DNA from: JAZNQN01 sp045590195 | Lineage (GTDB): Bacteria; Bacillota; Clostridia; UMGS1883; UMGS1540 | Assembly (NCBI GenBank): GCA_045590195.1 | Contig: JAZNQN010000065.1 | Span: 66,651-130,650 of the forward strand | Reading direction: 5' to 3' | Length of the DNA: 64,000 nt | Shown: positions 9,575 to 17,613 of the stretch, one piece after another | How positions within the stretch are numbered: position 1 is the first letter of the stretch | Layout of the letters: each line of letters begins with the position of its first letter | Program-made: the position numbers and the translations under genes | Notes under the pieces: model-generated | What the model was told of the DNA's origin: nothing | Database searches by the model: none | The model's input: only the letters and a program-made list of their open reading frames with translations

Positions 9575-10443
9575 TTATTTTCTCCAACAATTGTTTTAAG
9601 ATATTCAAGAAACTCTTCTTTTAAATCGTCACGGCGAAGAGCTTGTTCCACGGTTGCTTTAAGAAAGCCCATTTTATTACCAACATCGTAGCGCTGGCCA
9701 ACAAAATCATAAGCATATATATCCTGTTTTGTTGCAAGCATTGAAAGGGCATCGGTAAGCTGAATTTCGCCGCCTGCTCCCGGTTTTACATTTTCAAGAC
9801 ATTCAAAAATTTCGGGGTTTATAATATATCTGCCCAAAACAGCGATGTTTGAAGGAGCATCTTCCACTTTTGGTTTTTCAACCATATCTAAAACTTTATA
9901 AATACGTTCTGAAACAGATTCAGGTTTTATAATTCCGTATTTTGAAACATCACTTGTGTCAACTGTTTGAACTCCGAGAACGCTGCAGGAATATTTATCG
10001 TAAACATCAATCATCTGCTTAAGGCACGGGGTTTTAGAATGAACAATATCATCGCCAAGCAAAACTGCAAAGGGGGAGTTTCCTACAAAAGATTTTGCGC
10101 AATGGATTGCATGGCCGAGGCCGAGGGCCTCTTTTTGCCTTACATAGTGAATATTTGCAAGAGAGGAAATTGGCTCAATCTGTTCGATGAAATCCGTTTT
10201 TCCCGCTCTTTTCAGTTCGTTTTCAAGCTCGTATGATTTATCAAAATGGTCTTCAATGGCTCTTTTGCCGCGGCCTGTTATAATGAGAATATCTTCAATT
10301 CCCGATGCCGCTGCTTCTTCGATAATGTACTGAAGGGTTGGGGTGTCAACGATTGGAAGCATTTCTTTCGGAACTGCTTTTGTTGCAGGCAAAAACCTTG
10401 TTCCAAGGCCTGCGGCAGGGATAACGGCTTTTGTTATTTTCAT
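9571..10443 (-). CDS. galU: UTP--glucose-1-phosphate uridylyltransferase
   Basis: Makes UDP-glucose from UTP and glucose-1-phosphate for cell envelope polysaccharides. The 290 residues start with the nucleotidyltransferase signature GLGTRFLPATKAVPKE, and VEKP and GGEIQLTDAL follow in the expected order. It overlaps ttcA upstream and ispE downstream by 4 bases each, so the genes are translationally coupled. Confidence 0.96.
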   Translation of the reverse strand: MKITKAVIPAAGLGTRFLPATKAVPKEMLPIVDTPTLQYIIEEAAASGIEDILIITGRGKRAIEDHFDKSYELENELKRAGKTDFIEQIEPISSLANIHYVRQKEALGLGHAIHCAKSFVGNSPFAVLLGDDIVHSKTPCLKQMIDVYDKYSCSVLGVQTVDTSDVSKYGIIKPESVSERIYKVLDMVEKPKVEDAPSNIAVLGRYIINPEIFECLENVKPGAGGEIQLTDALSMLATKQDIYAYDFVGQRYDVGNKMGFLKATVEQALRRDDLKEEFLEYLKTIVGENK

Positions 10444-11165
10444 AATTTGACATCTCCTTCTGTTTTCCAGTCATCAAGCGAAGTTTTTATGGCCGTAAAA
10501 ACCCTTTCGGGCAGGCCGTGATTTTCGCGGTTTAATTTTGCAATAGTTTCTTTCATATACTGCCTTTTTGTTACGCCATCGGCAGGACAGGTGCTTTTAA
10601 CGGTTGGAAAGCCGTATCTTTTCATAAAAGACAAAACCTGGCTCTCTGTCATATAAATAAGCGGCCGTATAAGATGAATATCTTTTCTGTCGAGATAAGT
10701 TTTGGGGCTGAAGCAACCAATTCTGCCCTCGTAAAAAAGAGAGAGGAAAAAGGTTTCAACAACATCATCGTTATGATGGCCAAGCGCTACTTTATTACAG
10801 CCCCGAGCCTTTGCCGCATCGTGAAGTGCGCCACGGCGCATTTTTGCACATAGGGAACAGGGATTTTTTTCTTGCCTTATATCAAAAACTATTTCGGCTA
10901 TATTTGTTTCCTCAACCATAAGATCCATACCCTCTTTTTTAAAAAAATCCACAAGAGGAGAAAAATCCATATCCTTAAATCCCATAGAAAGGGTTATGGG
11001 AACAACTTCGAATTTTTTAGGATAAAATCGTTTAAGGGCATTAAGGCCAAGGGCAAGGGTAATACTGTCTTTTCCGCCTGAAACGCCAACTGCAATCCTG
11101 TCGCCATCTTCAATCATATTATAATCGTCCACCGCGCGGCGGACAAAACTTAAAAGCTTTCTCAA
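10440..11165 (-). CDS. TtcA-family tRNA 2-thiolation protein
   Basis: PP-loop ATPase of the TtcA group, which inserts sulfur at C32 of certain tRNAs. The PP-loop SGGKDS is at residues 29-34. Cysteines CSLC (about 103-106) and a further cysteine in STCPADG (about 170) match the Fe-S or persulfide cysteines of this family. Length is 241 residues, typical of the short Firmicutes form. The stop overlaps galU and the start lies 6 bases after the dac stop. The exact tRNA substrate is inferred from family only. Confidence 0.85.
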   Translation of the reverse strand: MRKLLSFVRRAVDDYNMIEDGDRIAVGVSGGKDSITLALGLNALKRFYPKKFEVVPITLSMGFKDMDFSPLVDFFKKEGMDLMVEETNIAEIVFDIRQEKNPCSLCAKMRRGALHDAAKARGCNKVALGHHNDDVVETFFLSLFYEGRIGCFSPKTYLDRKDIHLIRPLIYMTESQVLSFMKRYGFPTVKSTCPADGVTKRQYMKETIAKLNRENHGLPERVFTAIKTSLDDWKTEGDVKL

Positions 11166-11170
11166 AACTG

Positions 11171-12451
11171 TTACCTCGCATAAGTTTTTCTGCGTTTTCT
11201 GCGCTTTCTGCGTTGTTTTTTAAATGATGAATAAAGGAAAAGAACAATAAGAAAGAGCGCAAGCAAAATGTAAAATACAGCTGATTTGAACAGTTTGTAT
11301 ATAGGCTTAAATATAAAAGCCAGCGGCATTTTGGAATAGTCGGAAATAGAAAGCATATCGCATTCACCAACTTTTACTCCACCATACCACCATTCCATTC
11401 TGCCCAGCTTGTCGCCCATTTTGACAGGGGCTTTAACGGTTTTTTTGATGTATTCTTTTTTCTCAACATCTTCAAGCTTTACGCCTGCCGGCAAAATTAC
11501 ATTTACTGAAGATGAGGCCGATAAAATAGCCTCGTCAGCAAAAGCACTTTTAATTGGAACAGAACTTATAATATCGTTTTGTTTTGCGGCAACATAGCCA
11601 TCGTGATTTTCAAAGCCGTGTTGAAGAAGTTTTTTACTGTCTACAAAGGAATATGTTTCAACAGGGTCGGGTTCAGCTCCGAAAACAACTGATATGTATT
11701 TCTCGCTTCCGCTTTCTGCGGCAGAAACAAGACAATAGCCCGCGTTACTTGTGTAACCCGTTTTAACGCCAATGGCAGGTTTATAATAGTATTTTGAATT
11801 TTTGTTAATAAGCTGATTTGTTGTGGTTAATATACGTTCTTCATCCATTTTATTTGTTGGAGGAATAGTATATTTCGTCAGTTTTACCGCTTCGGCAAAA
11901 AACGGAAGTTTCATAGCGTAAACCGTTATTTTTGCCATATCTTTTGCGGTTGTATAATGGTTTTCATCGTGCAAGCCGTGAGGGTTTGTAAAATGAGTGT
12001 TTGTGCAGCCGATTTCTTTTACTTTTTTATTCATCATATCAACAAAATCTTTATTGGATTTTGAAATATTTTCAGCAAGAACATTTGCAGCATCGTTGGC
12101 GGAAGCAATTATGAGAGAGTAAAGAAGGTGCTCGAACGACATTTTTTCGCCTTCTGAAAGGTTTATTTTGCTACTGTCATAATCAATGCTGTTAACGGCC
12201 TGAAAGCTTGCGGTTAAGACTTCGTTTTTCTCAAGTTTTCCGCTTTCTATTGCCAAAATTGCAGTTACAATTTTGGTGGTGGAAGCAGGGTACATTTTTT
12301 CTTCACTGTTTTTCTCGTAAAGAGTGAGGCCTGTGTACGCATCTACCAAAATAGCAGAAGGACTGTTAAGTTTTGGGGTTTCGGCAAATACCGTAGTTAC
12401 GGTAAGCACGAAAGTTATAGCAAGTAAACTTATTTTCCTAATGTAGTTCAT
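11171..12451 (-). CDS. D-alanyl-D-alanine carboxypeptidase (DacF/PBP5 type)
   Basis: Low-molecular-weight penicillin-binding protein that trims the terminal D-Ala of peptidoglycan peptides. The signal peptide is residues 1-23 (ends VFAETP). The active-site motifs are SxxK in YPASTTKIV (near residue 60), SxN in SANDAAN (near 117) and KTG in GVKTGYTS (near 227). A C-terminal PBP5 beta domain, a membrane anchor (about residues 390-412) and a basic tail KKQRRKRRKRRK follow. It is the first gene of the minus-strand operon with ttcA, galU and ispE. Confidence 0.94.
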   Translation of the reverse strand: MNYIRKISLLAITFVLTVTTVFAETPKLNSPSAILVDAYTGLTLYEKNSEEKMYPASTTKIVTAILAIESGKLEKNEVLTASFQAVNSIDYDSSKINLSEGEKMSFEHLLYSLIIASANDAANVLAENISKSNKDFVDMMNKKVKEIGCTNTHFTNPHGLHDENHYTTAKDMAKITVYAMKLPFFAEAVKLTKYTIPPTNKMDEERILTTTNQLINKNSKYYYKPAIGVKTGYTSNAGYCLVSAAESGSEKYISVVFGAEPDPVETYSFVDSKKLLQHGFENHDGYVAAKQNDIISSVPIKSAFADEAILSASSSVNVILPAGVKLEDVEKKEYIKKTVKAPVKMGDKLGRMEWWYGGVKVGECDMLSISDYSKMPLAFIFKPIYKLFKSAVFYILLALFLIVLFLYSSFKKQRRKRRKRRKTYAR

Positions 12452-12508
12452 AATAAACTCCTATCCAGACAAGATAAAAAAGTGTATAAGCAATTTTTGT
12501 CAAAAGTG

Positions 12509-12537
12509 TTGAAAAATTATCTAATATATTATATAAT
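12509..12537 (+). promoter_or_regulatory. Sigma-A promoter of comEA
   Basis: TTGAAA (12509-12514), a 17-base spacer and a perfect TATAAT (12532-12537). The expected start of transcription is about 45 bases before the comEA ATG. Confidence 0.7.
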
Positions 12538-12588
12538 ATAACAAAACTCTCATTGTGGCAAGAAATTTTTTTAAAATGAGGATAAATT

Positions 12589-13140
12589 ATGCACGAATTG
12601 ATAAAAAAGCATATGAGTGATTTAGTGGTTTCAGCTGTGTGTTTTATAATTCTGCTTTGTATAGGCGTTCATTCTATGGTTAACGAAAATAAAACTGATG
12701 ATTTACTTGAAACTTCGCTTGATAAAAACGACAGAAATAATACAATTTCGGTTTATATCGGCGGAGAAGTAATAACGCCGGGAACTTATGAATTAAAGGC
12801 TGGTTCCCGTGTTGGCGATGCGGTTGAAGCGGCAGGGGGATTTACGGAAAATGCCAACGAGAAAACAAATATCGCTGTAAAACTTAAAGATGGAAATAAA
12901 ATTACAATTGCCGCAAAGGGAGAAGACCCTTATTCCGGAATTGATTTTAAAATAAACATTAACACTGCCGGAGTAAACGATTTTATGATGATTGACGGCA
13001 TTGGCGAGAAAACAGCGGCAAAAATAATTGAATTCAGAGATAAATCGGGAAAATTCAGAAAGATTGAGGACATAATGAATGTTGACGGAATTGGCCGTGG
13101 AACATTCGAAAAAATTAAGGATTTAATAGTGATTGAATAA
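12589..13140 (+). CDS. comEA: ComEA-like helix-hairpin-helix DNA-binding protein
   Basis: Membrane-anchored DNA receptor of the ComEA family, 183 residues. One N-terminal transmembrane helix (about residues 10-30) is followed by a SLBB domain (about 50-112) and two helix-hairpin-helix repeats with NINTAGVNDFMMIDGIGEKT and FRKIEDIMNVDGIG in the last 65 residues. In competent bacteria ComEA binds DNA at the surface; no other com gene is present here, so transformation is not implied. It is followed 17 bases later by a two-component pair. Confidence 0.9.
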   Translation: MHELIKKHMSDLVVSAVCFIILLCIGVHSMVNENKTDDLLETSLDKNDRNNTISVYIGGEVITPGTYELKAGSRVGDAVEAAGGFTENANEKTNIAVKLKDGNKITIAAKGEDPYSGIDFKININTAGVNDFMMIDGIGEKTAAKIIEFRDKSGKFRKIEDIMNVDGIGRGTFEKIKDLIVIE

Positions 13141-13157
13141 AAGGAGAGGAAGTAGCG

Positions 13158-13841
13158 TTGAAAATACTTATTGTTGACGACGAAAAATTATTGGTAAAAG
13201 GAATTAAATTTAATTTTGAGCAGGAAGGCTTTGACGTTGAAACTGCGTACGATGGCGAAGAGGCTTTAAAACTCGCGAGGGATAAAAGCATTGACATTAT
13301 AATACTTGACCTTATGCTTCCGAAAATTGACGGGTTGGCAGTGTGCCAGAAAATTCGTGATTTTTCAAAGGTGCCGATTATAATGCTTACCGCTAAAACT
13401 GACGATATGGACAAGATTTTAGGCCTTGAATATGGTGCTGACGATTACCTTACAAAGCCATTTAATATTCTTGAACTTAAAGCGAGAGTAAAGGCTATTT
13501 TAAGAAGAACACAGGCAGCATCAGATTCAGGAAAGAGAAATCAGCGTTCGGGAGCAGGCCTTGAACTTGACTATAATCTGAGAAAACTTCGTATAGACGA
13601 CAAATGGATTGAACTTACATCAAAAGAGTTTGATCTTATTGATCTTCTGGTAAGCAACGCAGGAAAAGTTTATTCAAGAGAACATCTTCTTGATATAGTT
13701 TGGGGATATGATTATCCCGGCGACATAAGAACAGTTGACGTTCATATGAGAAGACTCAGGGAAAAAATTGAGCCCGATCCTGCAAATCCGACATATATAC
13801 TTACCAAATGGGGGGTAGGTTACTATTTTAAAGAGGCTTAA
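13158..13841 (+). CDS. OmpR/PhoB-family response regulator
   Basis: Transcription factor of 227 residues. The receiver domain (1-120) has the acidic pair DD at 7-8, the phospho-acceptor Asp51 in LDLMLP and the lysine in LTAKT. The winged-helix domain (about 130-227) ends with RTVDVHMRRLREKIE and KWGVGYYF, typical of OmpR/PhoB. The start is a TTG at 13158 with a GGAGAGG RBS. Its end overlaps the likely beginning of the histidine kinase frame. Closest in layout to WalR/PhoP-type regulators. Confidence 0.94.
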   Translation: MKILIVDDEKLLVKGIKFNFEQEGFDVETAYDGEEALKLARDKSIDIIILDLMLPKIDGLAVCQKIRDFSKVPIIMLTAKTDDMDKILGLEYGADDYLTKPFNILELKARVKAILRRTQAASDSGKRNQRSGAGLELDYNLRKLRIDDKWIELTSKEFDLIDLLVSNAGKVYSREHLLDIVWGYDYPGDIRTVDVHMRRLREKIEPDPANPTYILTKWGVGYYFKEA

Positions 13842-13884
13842 TGAAATATGGGGCAGCATAAAATGGCGCCTTGTAGGAACATAT

Positions 13885-15297
13885 GTGGTAATAATGCTTA
13901 TAACGCTTGTAATTGTTATGGGCTATGTTTTAAATCTTGTAACCGAATACTCTTTTAACGAAAGAAGAGTTGATTTGCTTACAAAGGCAAATATTCTGGC
14001 AAGCTTTGCCTCGGGAAGTGATTTTGAAAAATCAAATACCGTAAGGCAATTTAGGCAGACAGTTGAAATTGTTGGAAACACCAGAGTTATGTACATTGAC
14101 GAAGATGCCAAGGTTTTGTTTGATACGTCGGAGGCGGCAAATCTTGTTGGAAAAACAATGCTGGTAGCTCAGGTTGCCAATGCTCTTGAAGGAACTGAAA
14201 ATGTTGAAATAGCGGCTGAAAACGATAAAAATTACATTATTGCCGCAGTGCCGGTAAGAGCTTCGGGAATGGTTTCAGGCGTTATTTATCTTCAGGATAC
14301 TGCTGACGATATGGTTGCGTATCACGAACATATGAGAAAAAATCTTCTCATTTTATCTGGAATTATGTGTGTTGTAATAGGTATTTTAAGTTTGGCACTT
14401 TCTCATCTGTTCACGGCACCGATTTCGAAAATAAAAGAAAAAATTAAATACATGAGCGATAACAAAATACGAAAGACAATAGATTATCGCGGAACTAACG
14501 AAATTAACGAACTTGTTGAGGAATTTAACAGGTTGGTTGCACAGCTTAACATTGTAGAAGAAAGAAGGCAGCAGTTTGTATCAAACGCATCGCACGAACT
14601 TAAAACGCCGCTTAGCTCGCTGAAGCTTATATGCGACTCTATTTTACAAAATCCTGACGTTGATATGGAGCTTGTAAAAGAGTTTTTGTGCGATATGAAC
14701 GACGAAGTTGACCGTCTTACAAGAATTACGAACAAGCTTTTAAGTCTTACAAAAATGGATGCATCTGTTGAAGAAACTGAAATGGTTGAACTTTCGGTTA
14801 TCAATTTAAAAGGGCTTATGAGGCGAATTGTAAAATCCCTTAAACCTTTGGCGGAAGAAAAGAAAATTGATTTTGAAATTCTTCTTCCCGAAGATGTTTA
14901 CGCTACAGTTGATGCAGACAAATTGTGGGAAGCAATTTACAATATCGTTGACAACAGCATAAAATACACCGGCGAAAACGGCTGGGTTTATGTTGAAATG
15001 TACAGAGATAAGCAGGAAGTTTATATTACGGTTGCCGATAACGGCATTGGTATGCAGGAAGAGGAAACAGAAAAAATATTCGACCGTTTTTACAGAGTTG
15101 ACAAAGCCAGAGCAAGAGAAACAGGCGGCACAGGGCTTGGCCTTTCTATTGCCCAGTCTTCTGTAGAACTTCACGGTGGAAGAATTTTTGTTGAAAGCCG
15201 CGAAAATGTTGGCAGTCTTTTCAGAATTATTATACCTACTGTTGCAAACCTTGAAGAAAAGAAAGAAGAGAATAAAAATCAAAGCGAAACCAAGTAA
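13885..15297 (+). CDS. Sensor histidine kinase (WalK/PhoR-like)
   Basis: Membrane kinase partner of the preceding regulator. From the GTG at 13885 it has 470 residues: TM1, an extracytoplasmic sensor domain (about 25-150), TM2 (about 153-173), HAMP, HisKA with SNASHELKTPLSSLK, and HATPase_c with DNSIKYT, DNGIGM and GTGLGLSIA. The same frame stays open upstream to 13819 and encodes a conserved-looking cytoplasmic N-terminus (SIKWRLVGTYVV), but it holds no ATG, GTG or TTG. An ATT at 13825 preceded by GGGGGGTAGG is a possible non-standard start. GTG 13885 is the conservative choice; it also has an AGGA upstream. Confidence 0.9.
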   Translation: MVIMLITLVIVMGYVLNLVTEYSFNERRVDLLTKANILASFASGSDFEKSNTVRQFRQTVEIVGNTRVMYIDEDAKVLFDTSEAANLVGKTMLVAQVANALEGTENVEIAAENDKNYIIAAVPVRASGMVSGVIYLQDTADDMVAYHEHMRKNLLILSGIMCVVIGILSLALSHLFTAPISKIKEKIKYMSDNKIRKTIDYRGTNEINELVEEFNRLVAQLNIVEERRQQFVSNASHELKTPLSSLKLICDSILQNPDVDMELVKEFLCDMNDEVDRLTRITNKLLSLTKMDASVEETEMVELSVINLKGLMRRIVKSLKPLAEEKKIDFEILLPEDVYATVDADKLWEAIYNIVDNSIKYTGENGWVYVEMYRDKQEVYITVADNGIGMQEEETEKIFDRFYRVDKARARETGGTGLGLSIAQSSVELHGGRIFVESRENVGSLFRIIIPTVANLEEKKEENKNQSETK

Positions 15298-15312
15298 AAA
15301 GGGGGTTTTGGT

Positions 15313-16221
15313 ATGAAAAAAATCATAGCTTTTTTAATGTGCATATGTGTTTTAACATGCTTTTTTACTGCTTGTGACAAAAAAAGTGAAACAGAGGAAA
15401 CTTTAACGCTTTATTTTATAGACGCTGAAAAGAAAAATATGGTAACTGAAGAGATAGAAATTCCTGAAGAAAAGAAAGACAATTTACTTGCTTTCGCAGT
15501 AAATGCCCTTATAAGTGGTCCGCAGAGCGAAAATTGCAAAAGAGCAATACCTGAAGGCACGGCTCTTTTGGGAATTGAGCTTTCTGAAAATATTGCTACG
15601 GTTAATCTTTCGGAAAAGTTTAACACCGGAACAAAAATTGACAAATTGTGGAGCAGATACACCCTTATTAACACCCTTTGCGGCATTGAAGGTGTAAGCA
15701 AAACACAAATTTTGGTTGATGGTAATATTATTACATCTATTTCTACAGGTGAGCCGCTCGGCCCGATGTCTAAAGATGATATTGTAACCGATGTTACACA
15801 GATTACCAACGACACAACTGTTGCAACACTTTATTTTGCTGACGAAAATGTTATGCATCTCAGGGCTGAAACACGCGAAATTGCCCTTAAAGAGGGAGAA
15901 CCGCTTGAGAAAGTTTTTGTTGAAGAACTGTTTAAAGGACCTAAAAACAGCGGGCTTTATTCTATACTTCCGCAGGGCGTAAAAGTTCTTTCTGTGGAAA
16001 CAAAGGATGGGGTATGCTTTTTAAATCTTTCGGCAGAGTTTACTGCTGCAGGAATGGGTGGTTCAACAGAAATGCTTACGGTATATTCTGTTGTAAATAC
16101 ACTTTGTGAAATTGATACGGTTGATAAAGTTCAGTTTCTGGTTGAGGGCAAAAAAATTGAAGGGTTTGGTCACTTAAGCCTTACAGAGGCCCTTGAAAAG
16201 AATATGGATATTGTAGAATAA
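15313..16221 (+). CDS. Lipoprotein with two GerMN domains
   Basis: Secreted lipoprotein of 302 residues. The N-terminus is a lipoprotein signal with lipobox FTAC (Cys at about 21). Two GerMN (sporulation/spore germination) repeats follow, about residues 30-150 and 165-295. Each carries the pattern of LLAFAVNALISGP or VFVEELFKGP followed by a VNLS or LNLS strand. GerM-like domains occur in envelope proteins of spore formers. It follows the kinase by 15 bases and may share its transcript. Confidence 0.87.
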   Translation: MKKIIAFLMCICVLTCFFTACDKKSETEETLTLYFIDAEKKNMVTEEIEIPEEKKDNLLAFAVNALISGPQSENCKRAIPEGTALLGIELSENIATVNLSEKFNTGTKIDKLWSRYTLINTLCGIEGVSKTQILVDGNIITSISTGEPLGPMSKDDIVTDVTQITNDTTVATLYFADENVMHLRAETREIALKEGEPLEKVFVEELFKGPKNSGLYSILPQGVKVLSVETKDGVCFLNLSAEFTAAGMGGSTEMLTVYSVVNTLCEIDTVDKVQFLVEGKKIEGFGHLSLTEALEKNMDIVE

Positions 16222-16233
16222 ACGGAGGAAACA

Positions 16234-17583
16234 ATGAAAGAAACGTTTAAAGAATTTTGTGAGATAATAAAGGATAACTACAAGATAAGCCCCGAGCTTT
16301 ATTCAAAATATAACGCAAAACGAGGCCTTAGAAACGAAGACGGAACAGGTGTTTTGGTAGGGCTTACAAACATCGGAAATGTTCACGGTTATATTTTTGA
16401 TGAGGGCGACAAAATACCCGATGAGGGTTGCCTTAGTTATCGTGGCGTTGATGTTGCACAGCTTATTGAAAACTGTCAGAAAGAAAACAGACACGGCTAC
16501 GAAGAAGCGGCATATTTATTGCTTTTTGGCAAGTTGCCAACAACCGAGAGGCTTAACTCGTTTAAAAAACTTATCGGGGCACACAGAGAGTTGCCACCGG
16601 GCTTTACCGAAGATATGATTTTAAAAGCACCCAGCAACGATATTATGAATAAGCTTGCAAGAAGTGTGCTTGTTTCATATTCTTATGACGATAATCCTGA
16701 CGATTTGGAACTTTCAAATATGCTCAGGCAGTCTATTGAACTTATTGCAAGATTTCCAACCATGGTAGCTTATGCTGAGCAGGCAAAACTGCACTACTAT
16801 GACAAAAAGAGTCTTGTTATTCACTCGCCACAGCCTGATTTGTCAACAGCAGAAAACTTTTTGTATATGCTCAGAGCAAACAATGAATATACACCTCTTG
16901 AGGCAAAAGTTCTGGACACCGCTTTAATTCTTCACGCAGAACACGGCGGTGGTAACAACTCGGCATTTACAACTCACGTTGTATCTTCAAGCGGAACAGA
17001 TACTTATTCTGCAATTGCGGCGGCAGTAGGCTCGCTTAAAGGTCCAAAACACGGCGGCGCAAACAACAGAGTGATGTCCATGATGGAAGAAATTCAGGCA
17101 AATGTTAAAGACTGGTCAAACGACGAAGAAGTTAGACAGTATTTAATTAAAATCCTTAAAAAAGATGCTTTTGACCATTCTGGTCTTATTTATGGAATGG
17201 GACACGCTGTTTATACAAAAAGCGATCCGCGTGCAACCATTTTAAAGGCAAAAGCCAGAGAGCTTGCTGAGGAAAAAGGTTGCATGTCTGAATTTTTGCT
17301 TTATGACAGCATTGAACGCCTTTCTCCCGGAGTGTTCAAAGAAGTTCGCGGACTTGACAAAACAATGTGTGCAAATGTTGATATGTATTCCGGTTTTGTT
17401 TACAAAATGCTGGGCATTCCAAAAGAACTTTATACCCCTATATTTGCGATTTCAAGGGTTGTAGGATGGTGTGCACATCGTATTGAAGAAGTGACAGTGG
17501 GCGGTAAAATTATAAGACCTGCATATAAGAGTGTAACAAAAAAAGTTGATTACACTATGATAAACGAAAGAATTGACGACTAA
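16234..17583 (+). CDS. Citrate synthase
   Basis: Condenses acetyl-CoA and oxaloacetate, or propionyl-CoA if it is a methylcitrate synthase. The 449 residues carry the catalytic histidines in LHAEHGGGNNSAF and GPKHGGANNR and the YGMGHAVYTKSDPRA segment before the catalytic Asp region. The N-terminus with YRGVDVAQLIE is typical of the bacterial enzyme. Start ATG 16234 has an excellent CGGAGGA RBS. It stands alone metabolically; no aconitase or isocitrate dehydrogenase is nearby, so it may serve glutamate synthesis. Confidence 0.93.
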   Translation: MKETFKEFCEIIKDNYKISPELYSKYNAKRGLRNEDGTGVLVGLTNIGNVHGYIFDEGDKIPDEGCLSYRGVDVAQLIENCQKENRHGYEEAAYLLLFGKLPTTERLNSFKKLIGAHRELPPGFTEDMILKAPSNDIMNKLARSVLVSYSYDDNPDDLELSNMLRQSIELIARFPTMVAYAEQAKLHYYDKKSLVIHSPQPDLSTAENFLYMLRANNEYTPLEAKVLDTALILHAEHGGGNNSAFTTHVVSSSGTDTYSAIAAAVGSLKGPKHGGANNRVMSMMEEIQANVKDWSNDEEVRQYLIKILKKDAFDHSGLIYGMGHAVYTKSDPRATILKAKARELAEEKGCMSEFLLYDSIERLSPGVFKEVRGLDKTMCANVDMYSGFVYKMLGIPKELYTPIFAISRVVGWCAHRIEEVTVGGKIIRPAYKSVTKKVDYTMINERIDD

Positions 17584-17613
17584 AACAATAACACGGTTAA
17601 CCGGAGGAACAGA

